DNA from: Hespellia stercorisuis DSM 15480
Lineage (GTDB): Bacteria; Bacillota; Clostridia; Lachnospirales; Lachnospiraceae
Length of the DNA: 43,936 nt
Direction: 5' to 3'
NCBI RefSeq assembly: GCF_900142165.1
Contig: NZ_FQZY01000035.1
Location: forward strand, 1 to 43,936
The notes under the pieces were generated by a model. The model ran no database searches and was not told where the DNA came from. It worked only from the letters and a program-made list of their open reading frames with translations. The position numbers were made by a program, and so were the translations under genes. Below, piece after piece: positions 15,691 to 24,017 of the stretch; the stretch's first letter is position 1; every line of letters starts with the position of its first letter.

Positions 15691-15855
15691 GTTTATACCA
15701 CCTTTCCCAATAATCTTCTTTCAAGATAAATTATTTTGTTCACTGCCATTTTATATCAAATAGTGAATGAGCCCCATTGTTCAAAAAACAGACCCCCACT
15801 TCCGTTTCACGGTTCACGCAGGGCAAATCACACTACGGGTTTCATTTTACAGCAT

Positions 15856-18800
15856 TTATATCCTGTTTTCAATAGCTTTTTCAACCACCTTCACCCGTTT
15901 CTCACCATAAAGATTCATCAATCTGCCCAAAACACCCGGTTCTATCTGAATATTCCGGCTTCTCGGCAGCCGTTTGATCGCCTTCTCTGCCTGACAATAG
16001 ATGACCACCTCGTCATTTCCATCCGAGTCCGCCAGATACCCATACAGGATCTGTTCTTCCTTCAGAAACCGGTCTTTGTCCGGAAACTGGATCCACAATT
16101 CTTTCTTCGTCTGCCCGAAGGGCACGATCTTCTCGCAAATGAGCTTGCTGGGTTTGTCATCCTCCTCGGAGACTCTTCCCTGCACAAATACCTTGCTGTC
16201 TGCCTCGATAAAGCTCTTATTTTTCTCATAATCCCGCGGGAACACCACGACCTCCACCGTTCCCACCAAATCCTCGATGGTGATGAACGCCATGGTCTGA
16301 TTCGTCTTCGTGTACTTGATCGTCTTGTCCACGATCATGCCGCCCACGATCTCCTTCGCTCCGTCGCGCACCTTGGTCACTCCGGTCTCATCATCCAGCT
16401 GGAAGTCCAGTGTCTTCGCGGAAATAGTCCTTTTCCACTGCTCCTCATACGCCTCCAGCGGATGACCACTGACGTAAATTCCGAGCACTTCCTTCTCAAA
16501 TGAGAGCATGGTCTCCTTGGAATACTCGCCCACGTCCGGCATCTGGATCTCGAAATCCTTCTTCTGGTCGTCGTCCACCATATCGAACAGCGTCATCTGC
16601 CCTGTCATGGCATACTTCTTTTCCTGATTCACGTGATCCACGATCTGCAGGTAAATGCTCATGAACTGCTTTCTCGTTCCCTGCAGACTGTCCAACGCAC
16701 CGGCCTTGATGAAATTTTCGATACAGCGCTTGTTCAGCGCGTCCTTCACCGACAGGCGGCTGATGAAGTCCTCCAGATTCTTGAACAGGCCGTACTCTTC
16801 CCGGTCCTCCACAATTGCCTGGATTACCGGACGACCCACGTTCTTGATGGCCGCGAGGCCATATCGTATGCCAGCCAGCATTTTTTTCTCTGCTGCCGGT
16901 TTTTCATGGTCTGCTGCCCCTGACTGCATTTCATGATCAAACGTTTCTCCTGCCTGAATTTCTTCACCAGCCGCTGCACCATGTCCGGCCACGGCCGCGT
17001 CGAGCTCCTCATAATCTACCGAAAACCGCGCCTCCCCCTTATTCACATCCGGGGGCAGGATCTTGATTCCCATCTGGCGGCAGGCATAGATATACTCCGC
17101 CACCTTCGGCGGGTTGTCGATCACGGACGTCATCAGCGCCGCCATAAATTCCACCGGATAATAATATTTCAGATAAGCGGTCTGATAGGATACCACCGCA
17201 TACGCCGCGGCATGGGATTTGTTAAATGCATACTTGGCGAAATCGATCATATCGTCGTAAATCTTGTTTGCCACCTTCTCGTCGATCCCGTTCTTCACAC
17301 AGCCCGGCACGCCGCTCTCGTCATTGCCATACACAAAGTTCTGGCGTTCCATCTTCATGACGTCGCCCTTTTTCTTGGACATGGCACGCCGCACCATATC
17401 TGCACGCCCCAGCGTGTAGCCGGCCAGCTCCTGCACGATCTGCATCACCTGCTCCTGGTAAACGATACAACCATAGGTCGGCTTCAGGATCGGCTCCAGC
17501 TGCGGGCAGTCGTACTGGATTGCCCCCTGGCTGTTCTTGCCTTTGATATACTGCGGAATAAAGTCCATCGGGCCCGGACGGTACAGAGAAATCCCGGCGA
17601 TGATATCCTCCAGATTCTGCGGCTTCAATTCCTTCATGAACCCCTTCATGCCGCCGCTCTCCAACTGAAACACGCCATCCGTTCTCCCGGTTCCGACAGA
17701 CGCAAGCACCGCCTTGTCGTCGTAATCGATATTTGCAATATCCGGGATTGCCTGTCCGCCCGACAGTTCCTCACTGCGCCGGTTGACCAGATCCACTGCG
17801 TTCTGGATCACCGTCAGTGTCCGCAGTCCCAGAAAGTCCATCTTCAGAAGCCCCAGTTCCTCCAACGTCGTCATCGTAAACTGGGTGGTGATGGAGCCGT
17901 CCGATGCACGCGACAGCGGCACATACTCGTCCACCGATTTCTGGCTGATCACTACCCCGGCCGCGTGCATAGAGGTGTGCCTCGGCAGTCCCTCCAGCCG
18001 TTTGGCCATATCGATCAGATATTTCACCTGCTCATCGGTCTCATACAGCTTGCGAAGCTCCGGCTCCATTTTCAGGGACTTATCAATCGTAATGTTCAGT
18101 TCCTTCGGAATCAGCTTCGCAATGTTGTCCACAAATGCATAGGGCAGATCCATGACACGCCCCACATCGCGGAGCACACCGCGGGCCTGCAGTGTACCGA
18201 AGGTCACGATCTGCACCACCCGGTCCTTGCCGTACTTTCGCACCACGTAGTCAATAACCTCCTGCCGTCTCTCGTAGCAGAAGTCGATATCGATATCGGG
18301 CATGGACACACGCTCCGGGTTCAGGAAGCGCTCAAACAGCAGCTGATAGCGGATGGGATCGATGTTCGTGATCTCCAGACAGTAGGAGACAATACTCCCG
18401 GCTGCCGATCCACGTCCCGGTCCCACCGCGATGCCGTGGTCCTTCGCATAGCGGATAAAGTCCCACACGATCAGGAAATAATCCACGTATCCCATGGTCG
18501 TGATGGTGTTTAACTCATATTTCAAACGGTCACGCAGCTCCTGGGATGGATTCGGATAGCGCCGCTCCAGCCCTTCATAACACAATTTATTCAGATATTC
18601 CAGAGACGTCAGACCGTCCGGCACATCGAACTTCGGCAGCTTCGTCACACCAAACTCGATCTCCACATTACACCGGTCCGCAATCCGCTGCGTGTTATCC
18701 AGAGCCTGCAGTGCATAGGGAAACAGCTCCGCCATCTCCTCCGGAGACTTCACATAATATTGTCCGCCGGTATAGCGCATTCTATTCTCATCCGCCAGCT

Positions 18801-19485
18801 TCTTTCCGGTCTGGATACAGAGCAGGATATCGTGCGGCTTCTCATCCTCCGCGTACGTATAATGCACATCGTTGGTCGCCACAAGATCGATGCCCAGTTC
18901 TTCGGACATGCGCAGCAGACGCGGATTCACGATGCCCTGCTCCGGGATTCCGTGATCCTGCAGCTCCAGGAAGAAATTCCCCTTCCCGAAAATGTCCTCA
19001 TACTCCTTCGCCGTCTTGCGCGCCTCGTCATAAAGCTCCCGTACCAGATACCGCTGTACCTCACCCGCCAGGCAGGCACTCAGCGCAATGATTCCCTCGT
19101 GGTACTCGCGCAGCACTTCCTTGTCCACACGCGGTTTGTAATAATAGCCGTCCACGAAGCCCTTGGACACGATCTTCATCAGATTGGCATACCCCACATT
19201 ATTCTCCGCAAGCAGCACCAGATGGTAATACCGGTCCTCCCCGCCCGCGATCTCCCGGTCGAATCTGGAATTGGGTGCCACATAGACCTCACAGCCGATG
19301 ATCGGATTGATCCCCTGTTTCCTGGCCTCCCGGTAAAAATCGATCACACCGTACATCACGCCGTGATCCGTGATTGCCGCGCTGTTCATGCCCAGTTCTT
19401 TGACTCTGGCCACATATTCTTTTATCTTATTAGAACCGTCCAACAGACTGTACTCTGTATGGACATGTAAATGTGCAAAATTCAT
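15856..19485 (-). CDS. dnaE: DNA polymerase III alpha subunit, DnaE type
   Basis: 1209 residues. The N-terminal PHP domain begins FAHLHVHTEYSLLDG. The polymerase active site includes GPGRGSAAGS and PDIDIDF. The finger region has GCIVYQEQVM and YAFNKSHAAAY. The tandem HhH region lies around 900-960, and an OB fold (VGGMIVDKTIKYTKTNQTMAFITIED) around 1020-1100. Start ATG has a GAGGTG site. An Ala/Glu/Gly-rich insertion of about 40 residues (about 823-866, with GHGAAAGEEIQAGE) sits just before the AGIRYGLAAIKNVG motif. In Firmicutes with PolC, DnaE acts mainly in primer extension on the lagging strand. Confidence 0.97.
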   Translation of the reverse strand: MNFAHLHVHTEYSLLDGSNKIKEYVARVKELGMNSAAITDHGVMYGVIDFYREARKQGINPIIGCEVYVAPNSRFDREIAGGEDRYYHLVLLAENNVGYANLMKIVSKGFVDGYYYKPRVDKEVLREYHEGIIALSACLAGEVQRYLVRELYDEARKTAKEYEDIFGKGNFFLELQDHGIPEQGIVNPRLLRMSEELGIDLVATNDVHYTYAEDEKPHDILLCIQTGKKLADENRMRYTGGQYYVKSPEEMAELFPYALQALDNTQRIADRCNVEIEFGVTKLPKFDVPDGLTSLEYLNKLCYEGLERRYPNPSQELRDRLKYELNTITTMGYVDYFLIVWDFIRYAKDHGIAVGPGRGSAAGSIVSYCLEITNIDPIRYQLLFERFLNPERVSMPDIDIDFCYERRQEVIDYVVRKYGKDRVVQIVTFGTLQARGVLRDVGRVMDLPYAFVDNIAKLIPKELNITIDKSLKMEPELRKLYETDEQVKYLIDMAKRLEGLPRHTSMHAAGVVISQKSVDEYVPLSRASDGSITTQFTMTTLEELGLLKMDFLGLRTLTVIQNAVDLVNRRSEELSGGQAIPDIANIDYDDKAVLASVGTGRTDGVFQLESGGMKGFMKELKPQNLEDIIAGISLYRPGPMDFIPQYIKGKNSQGAIQYDCPQLEPILKPTYGCIVYQEQVMQIVQELAGYTLGRADMVRRAMSKKKGDVMKMERQNFVYGNDESGVPGCVKNGIDEKVANKIYDDMIDFAKYAFNKSHAAAYAVVSYQTAYLKYYYPVEFMAALMTSVIDNPPKVAEYIYACRQMGIKILPPDVNKGEARFSVDYEELDAAVAGHGAAAGEEIQAGETFDHEMQSGAADHEKPAAEKKMLAGIRYGLAAIKNVGRPVIQAIVEDREEYGLFKNLEDFISRLSVKDALNKRCIENFIKAGALDSLQGTRKQFMSIYLQIVDHVNQEKKYAMTGQMTLFDMVDDDQKKDFEIQMPDVGEYSKETMLSFEKEVLGIYVSGHPLEAYEEQWKRTISAKTLDFQLDDETGVTKVRDGAKEIVGGMIVDKTIKYTKTNQTMAFITIEDLVGTVEVVVFPRDYEKNKSFIEADSKVFVQGRVSEEDDKPSKLICEKIVPFGQTKKELWIQFPDKDRFLKEEQILYGYLADSDGNDEVVIYCQAEKAIKRLPRSRNIQIEPGVLGRLMNLYGEKRVKVVEKAIENRI

Positions 19486-19579
19486 GCTTCACCTCATTAT
19501 TTAACAAATTGCAGGCACCTGCGCAGACACCAGGATTCCTCCCGCCCGGGGCGGATTTCTCCTCAGTACAATAGACAGA

Positions 19580-19609
19580 AAGAGGGGGTTCCGAAAGGAA
19601 CTCCCTCTT
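19580..19609 (-). terminator. Terminator of the HPr-like gene
   Basis: Minus-strand stem AAGAGGG-A-GTTCC / GGAAC-C-CCCTCTT with a TTTC loop, followed by TCTGTCT. It lies 21 nt after the stop at 19630 and before dnaE. The T tract is interrupted by G. Confidence 0.65.
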
Positions 19610-19629
19610 GTAGTCTCATCTGCTATAAA

Positions 19630-19863
19630 TTAGCCGTTGATCATAAAGCCGATCAGTCTGTCGATATCTTCTTTTTCATGAGCAACAATTTCAAGTTCCG
19701 GAATCTCACCGTTTGAAAAGATGTTTGCCATAGATACATACTGAGAAAGCTTTGACTTCAGATTCAGTCTGTCGCCCTCGCCTGTAACCAATTCAACTTT
19801 TCCTGTACACTCGTCTACTACTTTAAAAAACGCTTCTATGTCTGTTATGTTCTGTACTTTCAT
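19630..19863 (-). CDS. HPr-like protein lacking the phospho-histidine site
   Basis: 77 residues, close to the 85-90 of HPr. The middle and C-terminus follow HPr: LNLKSKLSQYVSMA resembles the HPr segment around regulatory Ser46 (NLKSxxxxxSL), giving S37 here, and ELEIVAHEKEDIDRLIGFM matches the last strand and helix. The N-terminal segment where HPr has the active-site His (HARPA) reads DIEAFFKVVDECTG, with no His. It therefore cannot be a normal PTS phosphocarrier and is more like the regulatory paralogue Crh. Good promoter, AAAGGAG site and own terminator make it a single-gene unit upstream of dnaE and pfkA. Function inferred only. Confidence 0.8.
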   Translation of the reverse strand: MKVQNITDIEAFFKVVDECTGKVELVTGEGDRLNLKSKLSQYVSMANIFSNGEIPELEIVAHEKEDIDRLIGFMING

Positions 19864-19903
19864 TATAATATCTCCTTTCAGATTTAATCTACACTACCGT
19901 TTC

Positions 19904-19931
19904 ATTATAACGTATTCCCTCACGATTGCAA
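19904..19931 (-). promoter_or_regulatory. Promoter of the HPr-like gene
   Basis: -35 TTGCAA (19926-19931), 16-nt spacer, perfect -10 TATAAT (19904-19909). The rest of the gap up to 20057 is GC-rich, with a short ACACCGGTGT palindrome and no gene. Confidence 0.75.
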
Positions 19932-20057
19932 ATACTTTTTTTGTCATATCCTGGATTGCGGGACGGGGAACACCGGTGTGGGCGGCCCCCAAAATCCCAT
20001 TCACGCGCAGCTCTGCCGGGACATCACGCGCCCTACGGCGTTCCCGGTGCAGCTTCA

Positions 20058-20879
20058 CTATCTCAGGACAATCGAATCCTCACGGATCTCAATCTTGCCT
20101 TCCTTCAGCAGCCTTCCAACCGCCCGCTTAAACGCCGCCTTACTGAGCCCAAACTCGCGCTTAATGCGCTCTGGCTCTGCTTTGTCGGTAAACGGCAGTT
20201 CCCCGTCAAATTTCTCGATGACACGGATTACGAATGCCGCATCCTTGTCCATCTGCTCCGGAATCTTTTCCCGGACACTCAGATCCAGCTTTCCGTCCTC
20301 CTTGACTTCCGTCACTCGCGCCTGAATGGTCGTTCCAATGCCCAGACTTCCATAGGCCTCCTTCTTCGGGATCAACGCCGAATACTTGTTGTCCACCGCG
20401 ACAAACACGCCGAACTCATCACTCTTTTCATAAATGATTCCGCTCACCCTGTCATCCTTCTTATAAGGAGAATCGGTGGAAAGAAGTTCATAGACCTTCA
20501 TGGTCGCACAGAGACGGTCGCTCTTGTCAATATAAAGTGTAACGAGACACGTATCGCCAACAGCCACCTTCATCGTCTGCTCTTTGAATGGAAGAAACAG
20601 ATCCTTCTCCAGTCCCCAGTCCAGAAATGCACCGAGTTTTCCCGTATCTACGACCTTCAATACCGCAAGTTCTCCAAGGGTGAGCTTCGGCTCCTGGGTT
20701 GTCGCAATCAGACGATCATCGGAGTCCTTGTAGAGGAACACCTCCACCGGATCACCCATCTCAACATCCTCTGGAACCTGCTTTTTCGGAAGAAGCACCC
20801 GCTCCTCATCGCTCCCCAGATAAATACCAAATTCCACTTCCTTCACTACCGTCAGTACTTGTTTTTCTCCTAATTTCAT
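20058..20879 (-). CDS. cvfB: CvfB-type S1 RNA-binding protein (YitL-like)
   Basis: 273 residues. Several S1-like OB domains can be followed: residues about 1-60 (FGIYLGSDEERVLLPKKQVP), 65-135 (LGAFLDWGLEKDLFLPFKEQ) and 140-210 (FGVFVAVDNKYSALIPKKEA). A winged-helix domain closes the protein at about 215-273 (FGLSKAAFKRAVGRLLKEGKIEI). This is the architecture of CvfB, an RNA-binding regulator in Firmicutes. ATG has an AAGGAG site. It lies 35 nt after the acyl-ACP thioesterase gene on the same strand and is likely co-transcribed with it. Confidence 0.88.
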   Translation of the reverse strand: MKLGEKQVLTVVKEVEFGIYLGSDEERVLLPKKQVPEDVEMGDPVEVFLYKDSDDRLIATTQEPKLTLGELAVLKVVDTGKLGAFLDWGLEKDLFLPFKEQTMKVAVGDTCLVTLYIDKSDRLCATMKVYELLSTDSPYKKDDRVSGIIYEKSDEFGVFVAVDNKYSALIPKKEAYGSLGIGTTIQARVTEVKEDGKLDLSVREKIPEQMDKDAAFVIRVIEKFDGELPFTDKAEPERIKREFGLSKAAFKRAVGRLLKEGKIEIREDSIVLR

Positions 20880-20914
20880 ATCATTCTCCTTTTTATCATC
20901 TGCCAGCAGTTTCC

Positions 20915-21619
20915 CTATCCGATAAACTCCACAACCGCGTAGTCTCCGCCTTCACCGTCTCCCAGCATCACAACCGTCCGGCCGGACTCCTCCGCCACTT
21001 TCGGATAAACCATATCGCCGAGGACTGCCGCCCGCTTGTACTCCACGCGCAGTTCCTTCACTTCCCGCTCTTCATCGAGTGTCTCCAGCGCCATCTGCAC
21101 ATACTGACTGTTATTCACATGTTCATTGGTATCGATATGATATTTTCTCACTGGAAATGAGTCCTTTTCCACACACACCTCCGGAATTGAGATCTTTCTT
21201 CCCATGTAGTTCATCTCGAGCCTCGGCTCTTTGCCGTATGCCGCCACTTCCTCCGGCTCCGGTCTGGTCGGTCTGCCACTCCCGGTATCGTAATAAAACC
21301 AGTTGGAATCCGCACAGACAAGCTGCTGCCCCTGGTCATCGTTCATGAAAAAGTTTCGCTGTCCGAACAAGCCTTTGAAATCATAGGCCAGTGTTCCCAC
21401 CACCACACGGTCTCCCAGTGCCGGTGCCTTTCGGATCACGATATGCCATGAGTTCAGAAGCCAGGCACGGTTCTTTTTCTTCAGTACTTCAAGTCCCACA
21501 CCCAGGTCCTCCGACTGAAATGTGCTGCAGTCCTGCAGGTAATTGATCAGGTTGGGAACCGTCAGCCTGCCGGTATGCCCTACCTCACTGTATCTTATTC
21601 TACTGTCAAATGTATACAT
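20915..21619 (-). CDS. Acyl-ACP thioesterase
   Basis: 234 residues forming two hot-dog repeats. The first starts FDSRIRYSEVGHTGRLTVPNLINYLQDCS, the second has the catalytic-type segment KYHIDTNEHVNNSQYVQMALE, with Asp, Asn and His. This is characteristic of the bacterial FatA/FatB-like family (Pfam PF01643 type). It releases fatty acids from acyl carrier protein in the cytoplasm. GAGGAG site 9 nt before ATG. Downstream on the same strand is the CvfB-like gene. A dispersed 23-nt repeat lies in the leader between this gene and the CDF gene. Confidence 0.9.
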   Translation of the reverse strand: MYTFDSRIRYSEVGHTGRLTVPNLINYLQDCSTFQSEDLGVGLEVLKKKNRAWLLNSWHIVIRKAPALGDRVVVGTLAYDFKGLFGQRNFFMNDDQGQQLVCADSNWFYYDTGSGRPTRPEPEEVAAYGKEPRLEMNYMGRKISIPEVCVEKDSFPVRKYHIDTNEHVNNSQYVQMALETLDEEREVKELRVEYKRAAVLGDMVYPKVAEESGRTVVMLGDGEGGDYAVVEFIG

Positions 21620-21654
21620 GTAAATTTCTCCTCATCTTTCCACCGTATCCTATA

Positions 21655-21677
21655 AAGTGGACATACGGAATCCGCTT
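21655..21677 (-). repeat. Dispersed 23-nt palindromic repeat, copy 2
   Basis: AAGTGGA / TCCGCTT arms around the 9-nt centre; same orientation and length as the copies at 9792-9814 and 26736-26758. One G:T-type change in the arm. Confidence 0.6.
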
Positions 21678-21704
21678 CGCTGCCTTTCAGTCGAAGCCTT
21701 GTTT

Positions 21705-22904
21705 CTACACCTGCGCCGATTCTTCCTGCGTCTCGGCGATAAAGCTGTGCTCCACGGTGATCACACACTGGTATCGAGAATCGACCGCCTGCAGCCGGTT
21801 CACCAGCTCGGTGCGCAGTGTTTCCTGCATCTTGTTTCCATATTCACGCGGCACTACCATATCAAAAATCAGGTTGATCTGATCCCGCCCGATCACCACA
21901 CGCAGATCGTGAACACTGATTTTTTCATCCATCTCCACGACGGTCTGTTCCACCTGGTTGCGTATTTTCAGTACCCGCTCATCCTTCATCTCGATCGGAT
22001 CCATATGGATGACCAGAAATGTGCCCAGTTCTTCCCGGGCCCTGCGCTCTATGCGGTCAATAATCTCGTGAGAGACCTCAATATCCACATTGTTCGGAAC
22101 CTCGGCGTGAATAGACGCCATGCTTCTTCCAGGGCCGTAATTATGTACGATCAGATCATGGGAACCCACGATCCCATCAAATTTTTCCACAAATTTCGTG
22201 ATTTTTTCACACTCATCCGGATCATTTGCCTCGCCGATCAACGGTTCCAGCGTATCCTTCGCGATAGAAATCCCCGCCCACATGACGACAAGTGCGACCC
22301 CCACTCCCACAAATCCATCGATATTGATTCCTGTAAAACGGAAGAACAGAATCGATACGATCGTTGCAGACGTTGTAATCACATCGCCCATGGAGTCCGT
22401 GAACACAGCCATCATGACCTTCGAGTCAATGCGTCTGCCCAGTTCCCGGTTAAAAATCCCCAGCCACAGCTTCACGGCAATCGACAGCAGCAGTATCAGG
22501 ACCGATACTGTCTGAAATTTCAGCAGCTCCGGCTCCCGAATCTTGCCGATGGCATTTTTTAAAAATGTAAATCCGACCTGCACCACAATAAATGCAACCA
22601 CAAGTGCTGCAATATACTCGATGCGGCCGTGTCCGAACGGATGATCCTCATCTGCCGGCTTGCTCGCCATCTTCACGCCGATAAAGCTGATGACGGAAGA
22701 ACCTGCATCCGACAGGTTGTTGAACGCATCTGCCATGACAGAGATACTATGTAGGACCACGCCCACCGTCAGCTTGACGACAAACAGCAGCACGTTACAG
22801 GATATGCCGACCATGCTCGCCAGCACACCATACGCCGTCCGCACGGAGACCTTCTCCACAGCCTCATAATTATTTACAAAATGTTTCACTAAAAAATTCG
22901 TCAT
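21705..22904 (-). CDS. Cation diffusion facilitator (probable Mn/Fe exporter)
   Basis: About 399 residues from ATG at 22904, which has a GAGG site 6 nt upstream; the frame extends to a TTG at 22919. Six helices in the first 220 residues. The metal site reads N62xxxD66 in TM2 (DAFNNLSD) and D170xxxD174 in TM5 (DSMGD). HxxxD is the usual zinc pattern, so lack of His suggests manganese or iron, as in MntE. The cytoplasmic C-terminal domain is unusually long (about 220-399) and seems to contain two alpha-beta repeats (HDLIVHNYGPGRSMASIHAEV, then VHDLRVVIGRDQINLIFDMVV). It overlaps the upstream lipoprotein gene by 35 nt. Confidence 0.9.
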   Translation of the reverse strand: MTNFLVKHFVNNYEAVEKVSVRTAYGVLASMVGISCNVLLFVVKLTVGVVLHSISVMADAFNNLSDAGSSVISFIGVKMASKPADEDHPFGHGRIEYIAALVVAFIVVQVGFTFLKNAIGKIREPELLKFQTVSVLILLLSIAVKLWLGIFNRELGRRIDSKVMMAVFTDSMGDVITTSATIVSILFFRFTGINIDGFVGVGVALVVMWAGISIAKDTLEPLIGEANDPDECEKITKFVEKFDGIVGSHDLIVHNYGPGRSMASIHAEVPNNVDIEVSHEIIDRIERRAREELGTFLVIHMDPIEMKDERVLKIRNQVEQTVVEMDEKISVHDLRVVIGRDQINLIFDMVVPREYGNKMQETLRTELVNRLQAVDSRYQCVITVEHSFIAETQEESAQV

Positions 22905-23139
22905 ATCTATCCTCGCCAAAATACCATTTTATCTGAAAGTCCGAAGTCACCGTGGGCTCTCGCAGCCTGGAATCACTGCTGATTGGGCGCGTCGCCTGCT
23001 CCAGTCCGAGATCCGGGTACAGTGCGCTCCACCACGCCTTCGCTTCCGACTGATTGACCACACACCCCATCAGAAGCATGAGCAGCCCGATAAAAAACTT
23101 ATTATTTTTCTTAATTATATTCCAATATTTCTGAATCAT
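22870..23139 (-). CDS. Small lipoprotein-like protein of unknown function
   Basis: 89 residues from ATG at 23139 with a good GGAAGGGG site 6 nt upstream. The N-terminus is basic, then hydrophobic, ending in LLMGC, a likely lipobox (Cys about 26). The rest is acidic and Trp/Tyr-rich (AWWSALYPDLGLEQ, KWYFGEDRYDEFF). Its end overlaps the start of the CDF exporter gene, so the pair is likely translated together. Family not recognised; a role in metal export is only suggested by position. Confidence 0.65.
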   Translation of the reverse strand: MIQKYWNIIKKNNKFFIGLLMLLMGCVVNQSEAKAWWSALYPDLGLEQATRPISSDSRLREPTVTSDFQIKWYFGEDRYDEFFSETFCK

Positions 23140-23336
23140 ACATATCCCCTTCCAGCACCTTTTCTCGTGCTATTGGGAGTATGCACCACTATTACCTGAT
23201 TTAATCAAAACATTACACTTCCGGTCCAAAAGCATTACATTTCAATGTGTATATTCCATTTTTTCTACTTTTTTAATGTTTTTCCATAACCTTATATGGT
23301 TTTTATGTTTTTTGTATTTTTGTATTTATTTTATAC

Positions 23337-24017
23337 TTATTTTTTATTGTTATGAATAATCCCGATCACAGCCTCTGTCTGATTGTCTATGTGCTGACAG
23401 ATGCAGGCCGATGCCTGTTCCTTTTTGTGATTTGCAATCGCCTGAATAATCTCCTGGTGCTCCTGCAGCAGCTGCGGGTAAAATTCTTTCTTTTTCAGAT
23501 ACTCCACGCGGTAGCGGTACATCTGCTCGCGCAGATTATTCAGGAGCTGGATCAGACGCTGATTGTCCGTCGCATTATAAATGATATCATGGAATACCAC
23601 GTCCGCCTCCGCGATTTTTGTGACGTCCGCACTCCCCAGAATCGTCTTGAAGTCTCTGGCTGCCTGTTTGAGCTGCTCGATTTCCGGTTTCGTGATACGG
23701 TCGCAGGCGATCTCAACCGAGAGTTCCTCCAGCGCGCGTCGGACCTCCAGCACATCCCGCATGCTCTTTTCCGTAATCTCTGCCACCTCGGCACCCTTTC
23801 GGGGTATCATCAGGACCAGCCCTTCCAGTTCCAGCTTACGCATGGCCTCGCGGATCGGAGTTCTGCTCACGCCCAGCTTGTTGGCCAGCTGGATTTCCAT
23901 CAGCCGTTCGCCCGGTTTCAGTTCTCCACGCAGAATCGCCTGCCGGAGGGTGTTGAACACTACATCTCTCAAAGGTAAATACTCATCCATTTTCACTTCA
24001 AAATTCGGTTCTTTCAT
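23337..24017 (-). CDS. GntR-family transcriptional regulator, FadR/FCD subfamily
   Basis: 226 residues. Winged helix at about 15-75 (RQAILRGELKPGERLMEIQLANKLGVSRTPIREAMRKLELEG). An all-helical FCD ligand domain follows at about 80-215, with candidate metal-binding His residues in VFHDIIYNATDN, EHQEII and CQHIDNQ. Its ATG follows the ispE stop directly, and its AGGAGG site lies inside the ispE end, so the two are co-transcribed. No obvious catabolic operon is next to it, so the target is unknown. It is unlikely to control ispE itself, an essential gene. Confidence 0.92.
   Translation of the reverse strand: MKEPNFEVKMDEYLPLRDVVFNTLRQAILRGELKPGERLMEIQLANKLGVSRTPIREAMRKLELEGLVLMIPRKGAEVAEITEKSMRDVLEVRRALEELSVEIACDRITKPEIEQLKQAARDFKTILGSADVTKIAEADVVFHDIIYNATDNQRLIQLLNNLREQMYRYRVEYLKKKEFYPQLLQEHQEIIQAIANHKKEQASACICQHIDNQTEAVIGIIHNNKK

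Noticed and set aside
16933-18513. Long plus-strand open frame (526 codons) opposite dnaE
   Set aside because: It lies fully antisense to the conserved polymerase core, has no ribosome site, and its His/Arg/Leu-rich composition is typical of a mirror of high-GC coding DNA.
19926-20873. 315-codon plus-strand frame opposite the CvfB-like gene
   Set aside because: Antisense shadow; the minus strand has a complete recognised protein with a good ribosome site.
21657-22562. 301-codon plus-strand frame opposite the CDF gene
   Set aside because: Antisense to well-defined transmembrane segments; no start signal.
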